This document shows positions 26,928 through 34,485 of a stretch of DNA of 39,956 nt, in pieces. Made by a program: the position numbers and the translations under genes. The notes beneath the pieces were generated by a model, which made no database searches, had not been told where the DNA came from, and was given only the letters and a program-made list of their open reading frames with translations. Positions within the stretch are counted from its first letter, which is position 1, and every line of letters begins with the position of its first letter. Source of the DNA: an uncultured Gemmatimonadota bacterium (GTDB taxonomy: Bacteria; Gemmatimonadota; Gemmatimonadetes; Longimicrobiales; Longimicrobiaceae); contig CADCTW010000062.1 in assembly GCA_902805735.1 (NCBI GenBank), positions 1-39,956 of the forward strand. Reading direction: 5' to 3'.

Positions 26928-26942
26928 TGAAACTGATTCTCA
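26928..26942 (+). promoter_or_regulatory. Fur-box-like operator in front of the feo operon
   Basis: TGAAACT-G-ATTCTCA fits a 7-1-7 inverted repeat of the Fur type (TGAGAAT-N-ATTCTCA): the right half is perfect and the left half matches 5 of 7. It lies 29 nt before the feoA1 ATG in a short AT-richer stretch. A possible promoter (TTGCGT near 26889, TTTATC near 26911) would place the site at the transcription start. This would let iron-loaded Fur shut the operon. Seen by eye; the Fur motif of this phylum is unknown to me. Confidence 0.5.
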
Positions 26943-26971
26943 CCTTCAGCTCACCCGGCGGAACTCAGCAC

Positions 26972-27247
26972 ATGCTGAAGTTTATCTTTGGGCGCAAAGA
27001 AAAGGCGGCGGCACCCGGGTGTGGCGGGTGCCCGCTGGCCGCGTGCGCCACGGGGTGCAAAGCCGCCGTCCTCCGCATGGACTGCGAGCACGGCGAGGCG
27101 CACCGGCTGCGCGGGATGGGGCTCTTCGAAGGCTCCATGGTCCGCGTGCTGGACTCGCGCAACGGGATGCTGCTGGAGGTCAAGGGGTCGAAGCTTGCGC
27201 TGGGGCAGTCGCTGGCGTCGTCCATCCAGGTCCTCCCCGTCGGCTGA
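26972..27247 (+). CDS. feoA: FeoA-domain protein with N-terminal cysteine cluster (FeoA1)
   Basis: 91 residues from ATG 26972. The C-terminal 60 residues form an SH3-like FeoA domain (EAHRLRGMGLFEGSMVRVL, then LLEVKGSKLALGQSLASSI). FeoA is a small cytosolic partner of the FeoB iron transporter. The unusual part is the N-terminus: after a basic stretch come five cysteines, C17, C20, C25, C29 and C38 (CGGCPLAACATGC, then MDC), a spacing that could bind an iron-sulfur cluster or metal. Typical FeoA proteins of about 75-85 residues start directly with the SH3 fold. It is the first gene of feoA1-feoA2-feoB-small protein, 5 nt before feoA2. A frame open far upstream (to 22739) runs antisense through the helicase and is not real. 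Confidence 0.88.
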   Translation: MLKFIFGRKEKAAAPGCGGCPLAACATGCKAAVLRMDCEHGEAHRLRGMGLFEGSMVRVLDSRNGMLLEVKGSKLALGQSLASSIQVLPVG

Positions 27248-27251
27248 TCCG

Positions 27252-27476
27252 TTGGCGCGTACCCTGGCAGAGCTCGGCCCTGGAGAACGGGGCCGCGTCA
27301 CCTCGGTGGCCGGCGACGCGGACGCCACGCGGCGGCTGATGGACATGGGGCTGATCCGCGGGACCACGGTGGAAGTGGTGAGGCGAGCCCCGCTTGGCGA
27401 TCCCATGGAGGTGAAGCTGCGCGGCTTCATGCTCACCCTGCGCCGCTCCGAGGCGGAGCACATCACGGTGGAATAG
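27252..27476 (+). CDS. FeoA-domain protein (FeoA2)
   Basis: 74 residues if started at TTG 27252, the first usable start after the feoA1 stop, 4 nt on. The sequence is a complete FeoA domain: LAELGPGERGRVTSVAG, then ATRRLMDMGLIRGTTVEVV, RAPLGDPMEVKLRGFMLTLR and the ending SEAEHITVE. The motif MGLIRGTTVEV is the FeoA signature. It has no cysteines, so it is the plain form beside the Cys-rich FeoA1. Its TAG stop is followed directly by the feoB ATG. The open frame continues upstream inside feoA1 in another frame, but that part is not FeoA-like. The start codon is the least certain point. Confidence 0.88.
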   Translation: MARTLAELGPGERGRVTSVAGDADATRRLMDMGLIRGTTVEVVRRAPLGDPMEVKLRGFMLTLRRSEAEHITVE

Positions 27477-29657
27477 ATGGAAGTGACCGAACGCCGCGGC
27501 GCCGTCGCCGCACCGCCCACACCCTCGCCCGCCCTCGCAGCGCGCGAGGGTGTGCTGCATGTGGCGCTCATCGGCAACCCCAATACCGGCAAGAGCACGC
27601 TGTTCAACGCGCTCACCGGGATGCGGCAGCGCGTGGGCAACTACTCCGGCGTCACGGTGGAGCGCGTGGAAGGGCGCTACCGCGACGCCGAAGGACGGCC
27701 CGTGACGGTGCTCGACCTCCCCGGCACCTACTCGCTGAGCGCGGCGTCGCCCGACGAAGAGATCGCGCTGGGCGTGCTGCTGGGGCGCACCCCCGGGGCC
27801 GAGGCGCCGGACGTGGTGGTGGTGGTGCTCGACGCGCAGAACCTGGAGCGCAACCTTTTCCTCGCCACGCAGGTGCTGGAGCTGGGCCTCCCCACGGTGG
27901 TGGCGCTCAACCAGGTGGACGCGGCGGCGGCGGCCGGGCTCAAGGTGGACCCGGTGGAGCTCACGCTGGAGCTGGGCGCCCCCGTGATCGCCACCGTCGC
28001 CACCCGCGGCGAGGGGCTGGAGCTGCTCAAGCAGGCCGTGTCGCGGGCGGTGGACCTTCCCCTCCCCGGGCGCCGCTTCGAGCTCCCCGCCGAGGCCGAC
28101 GCGGCGCTGGCGCCGGTGGAGGCCGTGCTGGTGGCGGGCGGTCTGTCCCCCTCCGCCGCGGCCATGGAGGCGCTGCGGCTCCTCGCCGTGCAGCAGCCGG
28201 GGAAGCACCTGGCCGGGATCGCGGGGCTGGAAGAGGCGGTGGCCGCGGCGCACGCGCGGGTGGAGGCCGCGGGGATGGCCCCGCGCAGCCTGGAGGCGGA
28301 GATGCGCTACGGGTGGATCGCCGAGGTGACCGAGCGCGTGGTTACGCGCGCCGGGAGCGAGGGGCGTACCCTCACCGACCGCATCGACGCGGTGGCGCTC
28401 CACCGGGTGGCGGGGCCGCTGGTCTTCGTGTTGATGATGGGACTCGTCTTCCAGTCCATCTTCACCTGGGCCGAGCCGCTGATCGGCATCGTGGAAGGGC
28501 TGGTGGGGGGCGTGGGCGGCTGGGCGGAGACGATGCTCCCGCCGGGCGACCTGCGGTCGCTGGTGGTGGACGGGATCGTCGCGGGTGTCGGCTCCGTGCT
28601 CGTCTTCCTCCCGCAGATCGTCATCCTCTTCCTCTTCATCGGCTTCCTGGAAGACACCGGGTACATGGCCCGCGCGGCCTTCATTATGGACCGCTTCATG
28701 AGGAGCGTGGGGCTGCACGGGCGGTCGTTCATCCCCCTCCTCTCCGGGTACGCCTGCGCGGTTCCGGGGGTGATGTCCACGCGCACCATCGAGAGCCCCA
28801 AGGACCGGTTGGCGACCATCCTGGTCCTCCCGCTGATGAGCTGTTCGGCGCGCATCCCCATCTACGCGCTCCTGATCGGCACCTTCATCCCGCCCATCGC
28901 GGTGGCTGGCGTGTTCAACCTGCAGGGGCTCACCCTGCTGGCCATGTACCTGCTGGGGACGCTGACGGCGCTGGCGATGGCGGCGCTCTTCAAGGGCACG
29001 CTGATGCGCGGCAAGGCGCGCCCCATGATCATGGAGCTGCCGCCCTATCGCTTCCCCAACCCGCGCTCGCTCTTTCTGTCGGTGGGGCACCGCGCCAGCA
29101 TGTTCCTGAAGCGGGCGGGCACGCTGATCCTGGCGCTCTCCATCGTGCTGTGGGCGCTGGCCACCTACCCCAAGTCGCAGGCGCCGGCGGGGGCCAGCGA
29201 AGAGGCGGCGCAGGAGGCGCAGCTCGCCGGGAGCGCGCTGGGGCAGCTGGGGCACGCCATCGAGCCCGCCGTGCGCCCGCTGGGGTACGACTGGAAGATC
29301 GGCGTGGGGATCGTCTCGTCCTTCGCGGCGCGCGAGGTGTTCGTCTCCACCATGGGGACCATCTACGGCGTGGGCGCGGCGGACGAGGGCTCCTCTTCCC
29401 TGCGCGAGAAGCTGCGCGGCGAGCGGCACGCGGGGAGCGGCGCGCTGGTGTACACGCCGCTGGTGGCCGTGGGGCTGATGGTGTTCTACGTCTACGCGAT
29501 GATGTGCATGAGCACCGCCGCCGTGGTGGTGCGCGAGACGGGCGGCGGGTGGACCGGGCTGGGATGGGCCGGCTTCCAGTTCGCCTACATGCTGGCGCTG
29601 GCGTACCTTTCCGCCCTTCTGGTGTACCAGGGCGGCCGGGCGCTGGGCCTCGGCTAA
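27477..29657 (+). CDS. feoB: Ferrous iron transporter FeoB
   Basis: The main inner-membrane importer for Fe2+. It has 726 residues. The N-terminal G domain has G1 GNPNTGKST (33-41), G2 around NYSGVTVE, G3 DLPGTYSL and G4 NQVD (where NKxD is more usual). A helical GDI-like spacer leads to two Gate domains with about eight or more membrane helices. These include LHGRSFIPLLSGYACAVPGV (the Gate Cys motif), LMSCSARIPIYALLIG, and the second gate ending AAREVFVSTMGTIYG. The start ATG is directly after feoA2. Putative translational coupling of all three genes plus the upstream Fur-like site fit iron-regulated expression. No feoC gene is visible; a Cys-tailed 50-residue protein follows instead. Confidence 0.97.
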   Translation: MEVTERRGAVAAPPTPSPALAAREGVLHVALIGNPNTGKSTLFNALTGMRQRVGNYSGVTVERVEGRYRDAEGRPVTVLDLPGTYSLSAASPDEEIALGVLLGRTPGAEAPDVVVVVLDAQNLERNLFLATQVLELGLPTVVALNQVDAAAAAGLKVDPVELTLELGAPVIATVATRGEGLELLKQAVSRAVDLPLPGRRFELPAEADAALAPVEAVLVAGGLSPSAAAMEALRLLAVQQPGKHLAGIAGLEEAVAAAHARVEAAGMAPRSLEAEMRYGWIAEVTERVVTRAGSEGRTLTDRIDAVALHRVAGPLVFVLMMGLVFQSIFTWAEPLIGIVEGLVGGVGGWAETMLPPGDLRSLVVDGIVAGVGSVLVFLPQIVILFLFIGFLEDTGYMARAAFIMDRFMRSVGLHGRSFIPLLSGYACAVPGVMSTRTIESPKDRLATILVLPLMSCSARIPIYALLIGTFIPPIAVAGVFNLQGLTLLAMYLLGTLTALAMAALFKGTLMRGKARPMIMELPPYRFPNPRSLFLSVGHRASMFLKRAGTLILALSIVLWALATYPKSQAPAGASEEAAQEAQLAGSALGQLGHAIEPAVRPLGYDWKIGVGIVSSFAAREVFVSTMGTIYGVGAADEGSSSLREKLRGERHAGSGALVYTPLVAVGLMVFYVYAMMCMSTAAVVVRETGGGWTGLGWAGFQFAYMLALAYLSALLVYQGGRALGLG

Positions 29658-29669
29658 CGGGAGACGATC

Positions 29670-29822
29670 ATGTCCGGTGAGCTTCTACAGGGCGCCGCGG
29701 TCGGCGCCATCGTACTGGGCGCCGTCGCGAGCGTCGCCATGCGCGGCTGGCGCGTCGTATCCGCCGCCCGCGCCAAGCCCGACGACGGCTCGTGCGCCGG
29801 AGGGTGCGGCTGCAAGAGCTGA
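29670..29822 (+). CDS. FeoB-associated small Cys-rich membrane protein
   Basis: 50 residues, beginning at ATG 29670, 12 nt after feoB, with GGGAG upstream (29659-29663). One membrane helix covers about residues 8-24 (GAAVGAIVLGAVASVAM). A basic stretch follows (RGWRVVSAARAK), and the protein ends SCAGGCGCKS with C42, C46 and C48. Size, position and the Cys-rich tail match the FeoB-associated Cys-rich membrane protein family found behind feoB in many bacteria. The basic side suggests the tail is cytoplasmic, where it could accept or sense iron; that is inference. A P1 hairpin follows 11 nt after the stop. Confidence 0.85.
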   Translation: MSGELLQGAAVGAIVLGAVASVAMRGWRVVSAARAKPDDGSCAGGCGCKS

Positions 29823-29832
29823 ACAGATCGGG

Positions 29833-29895
29833 CTCACACAGAGACACAGAGGCACAGAGATGAAGTTGTCTCTGTGCCTCTGTGTCTCTTGTGAG
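29833..29895. repeat. P1 hairpin repeat, copy 9 (28-bp stem with one bulge)
   Basis: The left arm 29833-29860 pairs with the right arm 29869-29895, which has lost one nucleotide (CTCTTGTGAG for CTCTGTGTGAG type). Loop TGAAGTTG, 8 nt. It lies between the converging stops of the feo operon (10 nt) and the DUF5615 gene (4 nt). Confidence 0.95.
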
Positions 29896-29899
29896 ATCT

Positions 29900-30241
29900 T
29901 TACTGTCCTTGCGATAGCGCCAGGAAAGAGGCGTCCGCGTCCGCATAGAACGAGTGGACCACGACGGAACGGTCCCGCAGGAGCGTGGCCGTCTCGCCGA
30001 CGCTGCAGTTGCCGAGGCGGATCCAGATCACCTTGGGCGGATGGCCCAGGAGGAGGCTCCGCTGGTGGAAGTCCGCGTCCTTGGAGACGACGGTGAAGCC
30101 GAGCTCGGCCGCGTAGGCCCAGACTGCGGTGTCCGGCGCGGTGGCCATCCCGAGGCCGTGCACGTGCGCGGAGTCCGGGTAGAGGTCCGCGAGCAGACGC
30201 ACGAGGCGCGGTGACAGGTTCTGGTCGAACAGCAGCCTCAC
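29900..30241 (-). CDS. DUF5615-family PIN-like protein, probable toxin
   Basis: 113 residues. It has a compact PIN-like fold as in DUF5615 (Mut7-C/VapC45 relatives): MRLLFDQNLSPRLVRLLADL with D6 and N8, an HVHGLGMATAPDTAVWAYA block with D37, and VVSKDADF with D55 and D57, a typical acidic nuclease pocket. It ends after LLRDRSVVVHSFY. The start GTG 30241 overlaps the stop of the DUF433 gene (GTGA). The DUF433-DUF5615 pairing is a recurrent toxin-antitoxin arrangement; toxicity is inferred from that pairing, not from the sequence itself. Confidence 0.87.
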   Translation of the reverse strand: MRLLFDQNLSPRLVRLLADLYPDSAHVHGLGMATAPDTAVWAYAAELGFTVVSKDADFHQRSLLLGHPPKVIWIRLGNCSVGETATLLRDRSVVVHSFYADADASFLALSQGQ

Positions 30242-30465
30242 AGCTTCGGCACAGCCATCAGCTTGCGCTCGATGTCCGCCGCGAACGCGAGGGACGCGCG
30301 GATGTCCTCCGCCTCCAGGTAGGGGAAGTCGGCGAGGATCTCGGCTTCAGTCATGCCAGAGGCCAGGTAGTCGAGGACATCGTAGACCGTGATCCGCATG
30401 CCACGGATGCAGGGCTTACCCCCTCGCTTGTCCGGCTCGATGGTGATTCGCTCTTGGTAGTCCAT
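30238..30465 (-). CDS. DUF433-family antitoxin
   Basis: 75 residues from ATG 30465. The DUF433 pattern is clear: ITIEPDKRGGKPCIRGMRIT, VYDVLDYLASGMTEAEILAD, FPYLEAEDIRASLAFAAD. The fold is a small winged or three-helix DNA-binding module. It is expected to neutralise the DUF5615 partner, whose start codon overlaps its stop. A frame extension to 30660 crosses a palindrome and lacks family resemblance. Confidence 0.9.
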   Translation of the reverse strand: MDYQERITIEPDKRGGKPCIRGMRITVYDVLDYLASGMTEAEILADFPYLEAEDIRASLAFAADIERKLMAVPKL

Positions 30466-30572
30466 GGATAGACGGTAGACTAACCACGCGGTGAGGTCAA
30501 GCCGTCGTGCGAACACGGTCTGCCATGGATCGCGTTGCCCGCCCGCAGGCGCCAGATGGGCGCGCCGTGTCA

Positions 30573-30599
30573 GATTCAACGCCCGCCGGGCGTTGAATC
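30573..30599. repeat. Perfect 12-bp palindrome with 3-nt loop
   Basis: GATTCAACGCCC (30573-30584) pairs with GGGCGTTGAATC (30588-30599), loop GCC. It lies between divergent genes (DUF433 on the minus strand and a lipoprotein on the plus strand). It could be an operator for the toxin-antitoxin pair or a small mobile palindrome. No T run follows. Confidence 0.75.
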
Positions 30600-30635
30600 G
30601 ATACCTCGCTCGAACTCCCGCCACGGTGCCCTGCC

Positions 30636-30980
30636 ATGAAACGCTCATCTCTCGCTCCACTCCTCCTCGCGGCTTTCCTCGGGGCCTGCTCGCCGCTCTT
30701 TTCGGGGGAAGATGATACGCGGGACCCGGTGCGCGTCGGGTTCGTGTCGCGGCAGGGGGACGAGGTGAACGGGACGGGGGCGGTGGAGTGGTTCGGGATC
30801 GAGGGAGGGTTCTTTGCGATCCGGGGGGATGATGGGAAGGTCTATGATCCCATGAACCTGCCGCCCGGGTTCGCGCGCGACGGGCTGCGGGTGCGGTTCG
30901 AGGGGCGCATCCGGAGGGACGTGGGGAGCATTCGCATGGTCGGGGAGATCGTGGAGCTGAGGCGGATCGCGCTGCAGTGA
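30636..30980 (+). CDS. Small lipoprotein of unknown function
   Basis: 114 residues. The lipoprotein signal MKRSSLAPLLLAAFLGAC has the lipobox LGAC. The mature part is a short beta-rich domain with the pattern DPVRVGFVSRQGDEVN, GFFAIRGDDGKVYDPMNLPP and GLRVRFEGRIRRDVGSIRMV. The last block resembles small OB-like domains that end with a strand such as IVELRRI. No catalytic residues are visible. It converges on hrpB, with a truncated P1 copy between. I do not recognise a named family with confidence. Confidence 0.78.
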   Translation: MKRSSLAPLLLAAFLGACSPLFSGEDDTRDPVRVGFVSRQGDEVNGTGAVEWFGIEGGFFAIRGDDGKVYDPMNLPPGFARDGLRVRFEGRIRRDVGSIRMVGEIVELRRIALQ

Positions 30981-30989
30981 ACGGCGGGG

Positions 30990-31036
30990 CTCACACAGAG
31001 ACACAGAGGCACGGAGAACAGACCGGTTCTCCGTGC
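30990..31036. repeat. P1 hairpin repeat, copy 10 (right arm truncated)
   Basis: A full left arm from 30990, but only the inner 11 bp of the right arm remain: 31009-31019 pairs with 31026-31036. Both arms have the G-type variant (CACGGAG/CTCCGTG). The missing outer right arm is replaced by the hrpB stop (31040-31042) and coding sequence. Confidence 0.88.
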
Positions 31037-31039
31037 TTT

Positions 31040-33523
31040 TCATCGTGGGCGCACCCGGTGCGTGGGGGTGGCGGCGAGAGGGTCGTCGGGCCAGTAATGT
31101 TTGGGGTAGCGGCCCTTGAGGTCCTTTTTTACGTCGAAGTAGGTGGTGCGCCAGAAGCTGGCGAGGTCGCGAGTCACCTGCACCGGGCGGCGCGCGGGGG
31201 AGAGGAGGTGGAGGGTGAGGGGGACGCGGCCGCCCGCGATGCGCGGGGTCTCCGTCCAGCCGAACACCTCCTGAAGGCGCACGGCGAGCACCGGTGCGTC
31301 CGGGTCCGAGTAGTCCACCGGGATGCGGGAGCCGCTGGGGACTTCGACGTGCGTGGGGGCCTGCTCGTCCAGGCGGCGGCGCTGGTCCCAGGCGAGCATC
31401 GATTCCAGGATCATGGCGAGGTCCAGGCGGGCCAGCGCGGCCAGCGACGTGGCGCCGCTCAGGTAGGGAGCGAGCCAGTCTTCGAGGGTGGCGAGGAGCC
31501 CATCATCCGAAGCGTCGGGCCAGGACGGGTCGGAGCGGCGCAGGAAGACCAGGCGCTCCTGGAGCTGCCGCGCTACCCGCGTCCAGGGGAGCGCGACGGT
31601 GCCGCGCGTGCGTATCCCTTCCAGGAGCGCGGCGATGACGAGCTCCGGGTCCGCGTCGGACAGCGGGGACTCGCGCAGGACGAGCGCGCCCAGACGCTCG
31701 CGGCGGCGCGCGCGGACGGCGCCGGCTTCGTCGTCCCAGGCGACGGTGTCCTGCGTCTCGAGCTGACCGGCGAAGTGGGCTTCGAGGTCGGCCAGCTCCA
31801 CGGGCGCGGCCAGGAAGACGCGGCTCTCGCGGCCGTGCCCCGCCAGCTCGGCGGCGACGAGGTACGCGGCTTCGGCCAGCGGCTGCGGGTGCGCGAAGGC
31901 GGCCCCGCGGCCGTTGCGCAGGAGGAAGCGCCCGCCCCCGCCCTGCCGCCGCTGCGCGACGCGGTCCGGGTAGGCCAGCGCCAGGAGGATGCCGGCCGCG
32001 TCCGAGCTCCCCTCCCCCGCGCGGATGCCCAGGCCGCGGGCGAGCTGCCGCGCCTCCTCCCGCACCATGCGCACGGCGCCCTGGTCCACCGTCGCGGGGA
32101 CGTGGCGGCCCCGCAGCGCCTCCACGCGGAGGCGCACGTCGGCGTCGGGCGGCACGCCGTCGCGGGGGCGGAAGAGGTCGCGGTTGCCCAGCAGCGCCGC
32201 CAGCTCGCACGCGACGCCGCCCAGCCCCAGCTCGGCGCCGCGCAGGACCATGTGGGCGAGGCGGGGGTGGAGGCCCATCGCGCCCATGCGGCGGCCGTGC
32301 GGCGTGATGATGCCGGACGCGTCCAGCGCGCCGAGCTGGGCCAGGAGCTCGCGGGCCTGCGCGTAGGCCGCGGCGGGGGGCGGATCGAGCCAGGCCAGCT
32401 CCGCGGGATCGCGCACGCCCCAGGCGGCCAGCTCCAGCGCGAGCGGCGCCAGGTCCGCCTCCAGGATCTCGGGCACGCCGTGCGGCACCAGCGCCGCCTG
32501 CTCCCCTTCCGTCCACAGGCGGTAGCAGACGCCGGGGCCCACGCGCCCCGCCCGCCCCCGCCGCTGGTCCGCAGATGCGCGGGTCACGCGCACCGTCTCC
32601 AGGCGCGTCATCCCCGTGCGCGGCGCGAAGCGGGGGACGCGCATCCACCCGCCGTCCACCACCACGCGCACGCCCTCGATGGTGAGGCTCGTTTCCGCGA
32701 TGGAGGTGGCGAGCACCACCTTGCGCTCGCCCGGCCGGCTGGGCGCGACCGCCGCATCCTGCGCATCCTGCCCCAGCGTGCCGTGCAGCGGGGCGACGCG
32801 CACGCCGGGGCCAAGATCGTCATCCGCCAGCAGGCTCTCCACGCGGCGGATCTCCCCCGCGCCGGGGAGGAAGACGAGGAGGTCGCCCTCGTGCGCGTCC
32901 AGCGCGGCGCGGACGGCGCGCGCGATGGCCGGCTCGGTGTGGCCTTCGACGGGGCGCGGGAGGTAGCGCGTCTCCACGGGGTGGCTGCGGCCCTCGCTGG
33001 TCACGACCGGCGCGCCGCCCAGGAGCGCCGCGACGGGGCCGCCGTCCAGCGTGGCACTCATCACCAGCACGCGCAGGTCGTCGCGCAGCACGGCGCGGCT
33101 CTGCAGGGTGAGGGCGAGGCCCAGGTCGGCGTGCAGGCTGCGCTCGTGGAACTCGTCGAAAATCACCAGCCCGACGCCTTCCAGCGACGGATCGGACTGG
33201 AGCATGCGGGTGAGGACCCCCTCCGTGACCACCTCGATGCGCGTGTCCGGGCCCACCCGAGTGTCCATCCGCACGCGGTAGCCCACCGTGGCGCCCACGC
33301 GCTCGCCCAGCGTGTGCGCCATGCGCGCGGCGGCGGCACGCGCGGCGAGGCGGCGCGGCTCCAGCATCACGATCTTGCCGCCAAGCCACGGCTCGTCCAG
33401 CAGCGCCAGGGGCACGCGCGTGGTCTTTCCCGCGCCGGGCGGTGCCTGCAGCACGGCGGCGCCCGCATTGCGCAGGGCGTTTTTCAGCGGCGGAATGACG
33501 GGTTCGATGGGGAGAGCTTCCAT
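31040..33523 (-). CDS. hrpB: ATP-dependent helicase HrpB
   Basis: A DEAH-type RNA helicase of the HrpA/HrpB group. It has 827 residues from ATG 33523, close to the usual 810-850. Motif I is APPGAGKTT (27-35), motif II DEFH (123-126; HrpB has DEFH rather than DEAH), motif III MSATLDG, motif VI QRRGRAGRVGPGVCYRLW. The HA2/OB region and the HrpB C-terminal domain follow, ending ARRPVQVTRDLASFWRTTY and KGRYPKHYWPDDP, a signature of HrpB. Its cellular role is poorly known in general. The frame can be extended 31 codons upstream through Cys/His-rich sequence without similarity; I reject that part. No Shine-Dalgarno is evident. Confidence 0.95.
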   Translation of the reverse strand: MEALPIEPVIPPLKNALRNAGAAVLQAPPGAGKTTRVPLALLDEPWLGGKIVMLEPRRLAARAAAARMAHTLGERVGATVGYRVRMDTRVGPDTRIEVVTEGVLTRMLQSDPSLEGVGLVIFDEFHERSLHADLGLALTLQSRAVLRDDLRVLVMSATLDGGPVAALLGGAPVVTSEGRSHPVETRYLPRPVEGHTEPAIARAVRAALDAHEGDLLVFLPGAGEIRRVESLLADDDLGPGVRVAPLHGTLGQDAQDAAVAPSRPGERKVVLATSIAETSLTIEGVRVVVDGGWMRVPRFAPRTGMTRLETVRVTRASADQRRGRAGRVGPGVCYRLWTEGEQAALVPHGVPEILEADLAPLALELAAWGVRDPAELAWLDPPPAAAYAQARELLAQLGALDASGIITPHGRRMGAMGLHPRLAHMVLRGAELGLGGVACELAALLGNRDLFRPRDGVPPDADVRLRVEALRGRHVPATVDQGAVRMVREEARQLARGLGIRAGEGSSDAAGILLALAYPDRVAQRRQGGGGRFLLRNGRGAAFAHPQPLAEAAYLVAAELAGHGRESRVFLAAPVELADLEAHFAGQLETQDTVAWDDEAGAVRARRRERLGALVLRESPLSDADPELVIAALLEGIRTRGTVALPWTRVARQLQERLVFLRRSDPSWPDASDDGLLATLEDWLAPYLSGATSLAALARLDLAMILESMLAWDQRRRLDEQAPTHVEVPSGSRIPVDYSDPDAPVLAVRLQEVFGWTETPRIAGGRVPLTLHLLSPARRPVQVTRDLASFWRTTYFDVKKDLKGRYPKHYWPDDPLAATPTHRVRPR

Positions 33524-33841
33524 GGGATGAAATCTGCCTGCGCGAGCCCCGGGATTCCAGTGCCGGCGGGCTGGGCACGATGCGGAGCAGGATATGCAGT
33601 GGACCGAGGGCATCATACGGAAGCCGTGCAGGCCGCCCCATCGTCGTCATCCCGTGCGACGCCCCGGACGCGAGATGCGCCGCGGCCCCGGCGCCGAGCC
33701 GAAGGATCTACTGTCCGCCAGCTCGTGACCTGCTCGCGAGTGTCCGAGAGTAGATCCTCTGGACGCAAGCCGTGGGGCAGCTCCGGCAGGACCGCACGGG
33801 CTCCCAATCCGCGATAAGAGTCCGCTCTCACGGAGGAAGCC
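33524..33841. other. Gene-free interval between divergent hrpB and pfpI-like genes
   Basis: 318 bp with no plausible gene. It must hold both promoters, but I cannot pick convincing ones. The one clear structure is an inverted repeat, GGATCTACT (33704-33712) and AGTAGATCC (33749-33757), 36 nt apart, with partly complementary sequence inside (GCTCGTGAC, GCTCGCGAG). GGAGGA at 33833-33838 is the ribosome binding site of the next gene. Confidence 0.6.
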
Positions 33842-34456
33842 ATGTCCGCGAAGAAGATCCTGATGCTGGTGGGCGATTTCGTGGAGGATTACGAGGTGAT
33901 GGTCCCCTTCCAGGCGCTGCAGATGGTGGGGCTCGAGGTGCACGCCGTCTGCCCGGACCGGCGCGCGGGGCAGACGGTGCGCACCGCCATCCACGACTTC
34001 GAAGGCGACCAGACGTACACCGAGAAACCCGGGCACAACTTCGCGCTGAACGCCACCTTCGCGGAGGTGCGCGAGGAGGACTACGACGCGCTGGTCGTCC
34101 CTGGCGGGCGCGCGCCGGAGTACCTGCGCCTCAGCCCGCGCGTGCTGGAGATCGTGCGGCACTTCGCGGCGTCCGGGAAGCCGGTGGCGGCCATCTGCCA
34201 CGGCCTGCAGCTCCTGGCCGCCGCGGACGTGCTGCGGGGGCGGCGCTGCACGGCGTACCCGGCGTGCGGGCCCGAGGTCACCATGGCCGGCGGCGAGTAC
34301 GTGGAGGTTCCCGTGCACCAAGCCGTGGTGCACGGCAACCTGGTGACCGCGCCGGCGTGGCCCGCGCACCCGCAGTGGCTGGCGCGCTTCCTGGAGGTGC
34401 TCGGCGAGCGCCCGGACCGCCGTGGCAGGCTTCCGTCGGTGCAGGCAGAGGCCTGA
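33842..34456 (+). CDS. DJ-1/PfpI-family protein
   Basis: 204 residues from ATG 33842, with GGAGGA 3 nt upstream. It has the class I glutamine-amidotransferase-like fold of the DJ-1/PfpI superfamily: [18 protein letters not shown] with E15, [12 protein letters not shown], and the nucleophile elbow [13 protein letters not shown] with C119 followed by H120. This E15-C119-H120 set matches the PfpI/YhbO deglycase and peptidase branch. Substrates in this family range from glyoxal adducts to peptides, so I do not assign one. The protein is slightly longer than PfpI (about 170 residues), and the extra part is the C-terminus ([18 protein letters not shown]). It stands alone, followed by a P3 palindrome. 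Confidence 0.9.
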   Translation: MSAKKILMLVGDFVEDYEVMVPFQALQMVGLEVHAVCPDRRAGQTVRTAIHDFEGDQTYTEKPGHNFALNATFAEVREEDYDALVVPGGRAPEYLRLSPRVLEIVRHFAASGKPVAAICHGLQLLAAADVLRGRRCTAYPACGPEVTMAGGEYVEVPVHQAVVHGNLVTAPAWPAHPQWLARFLEVLGERPDRRGRLPSVQAEA

Positions 34457-34485
34457 GAACAGCGGGCTCACACGCGACGCGGGGA

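Noticed and set aside
22739-27247. 1502-codon plus-strand frame ending in FeoA1
   Set aside because: Only the last 91 codons (from 26972) resemble a protein family. The rest is antisense to the nuclease-helicase gene and crosses P2 repeats.
30977-33817. 946-codon plus-strand frame antisense to hrpB
   Set aside because: A shadow of the hrpB frame; it starts inside a P1 repeat and has no recognisable domain.
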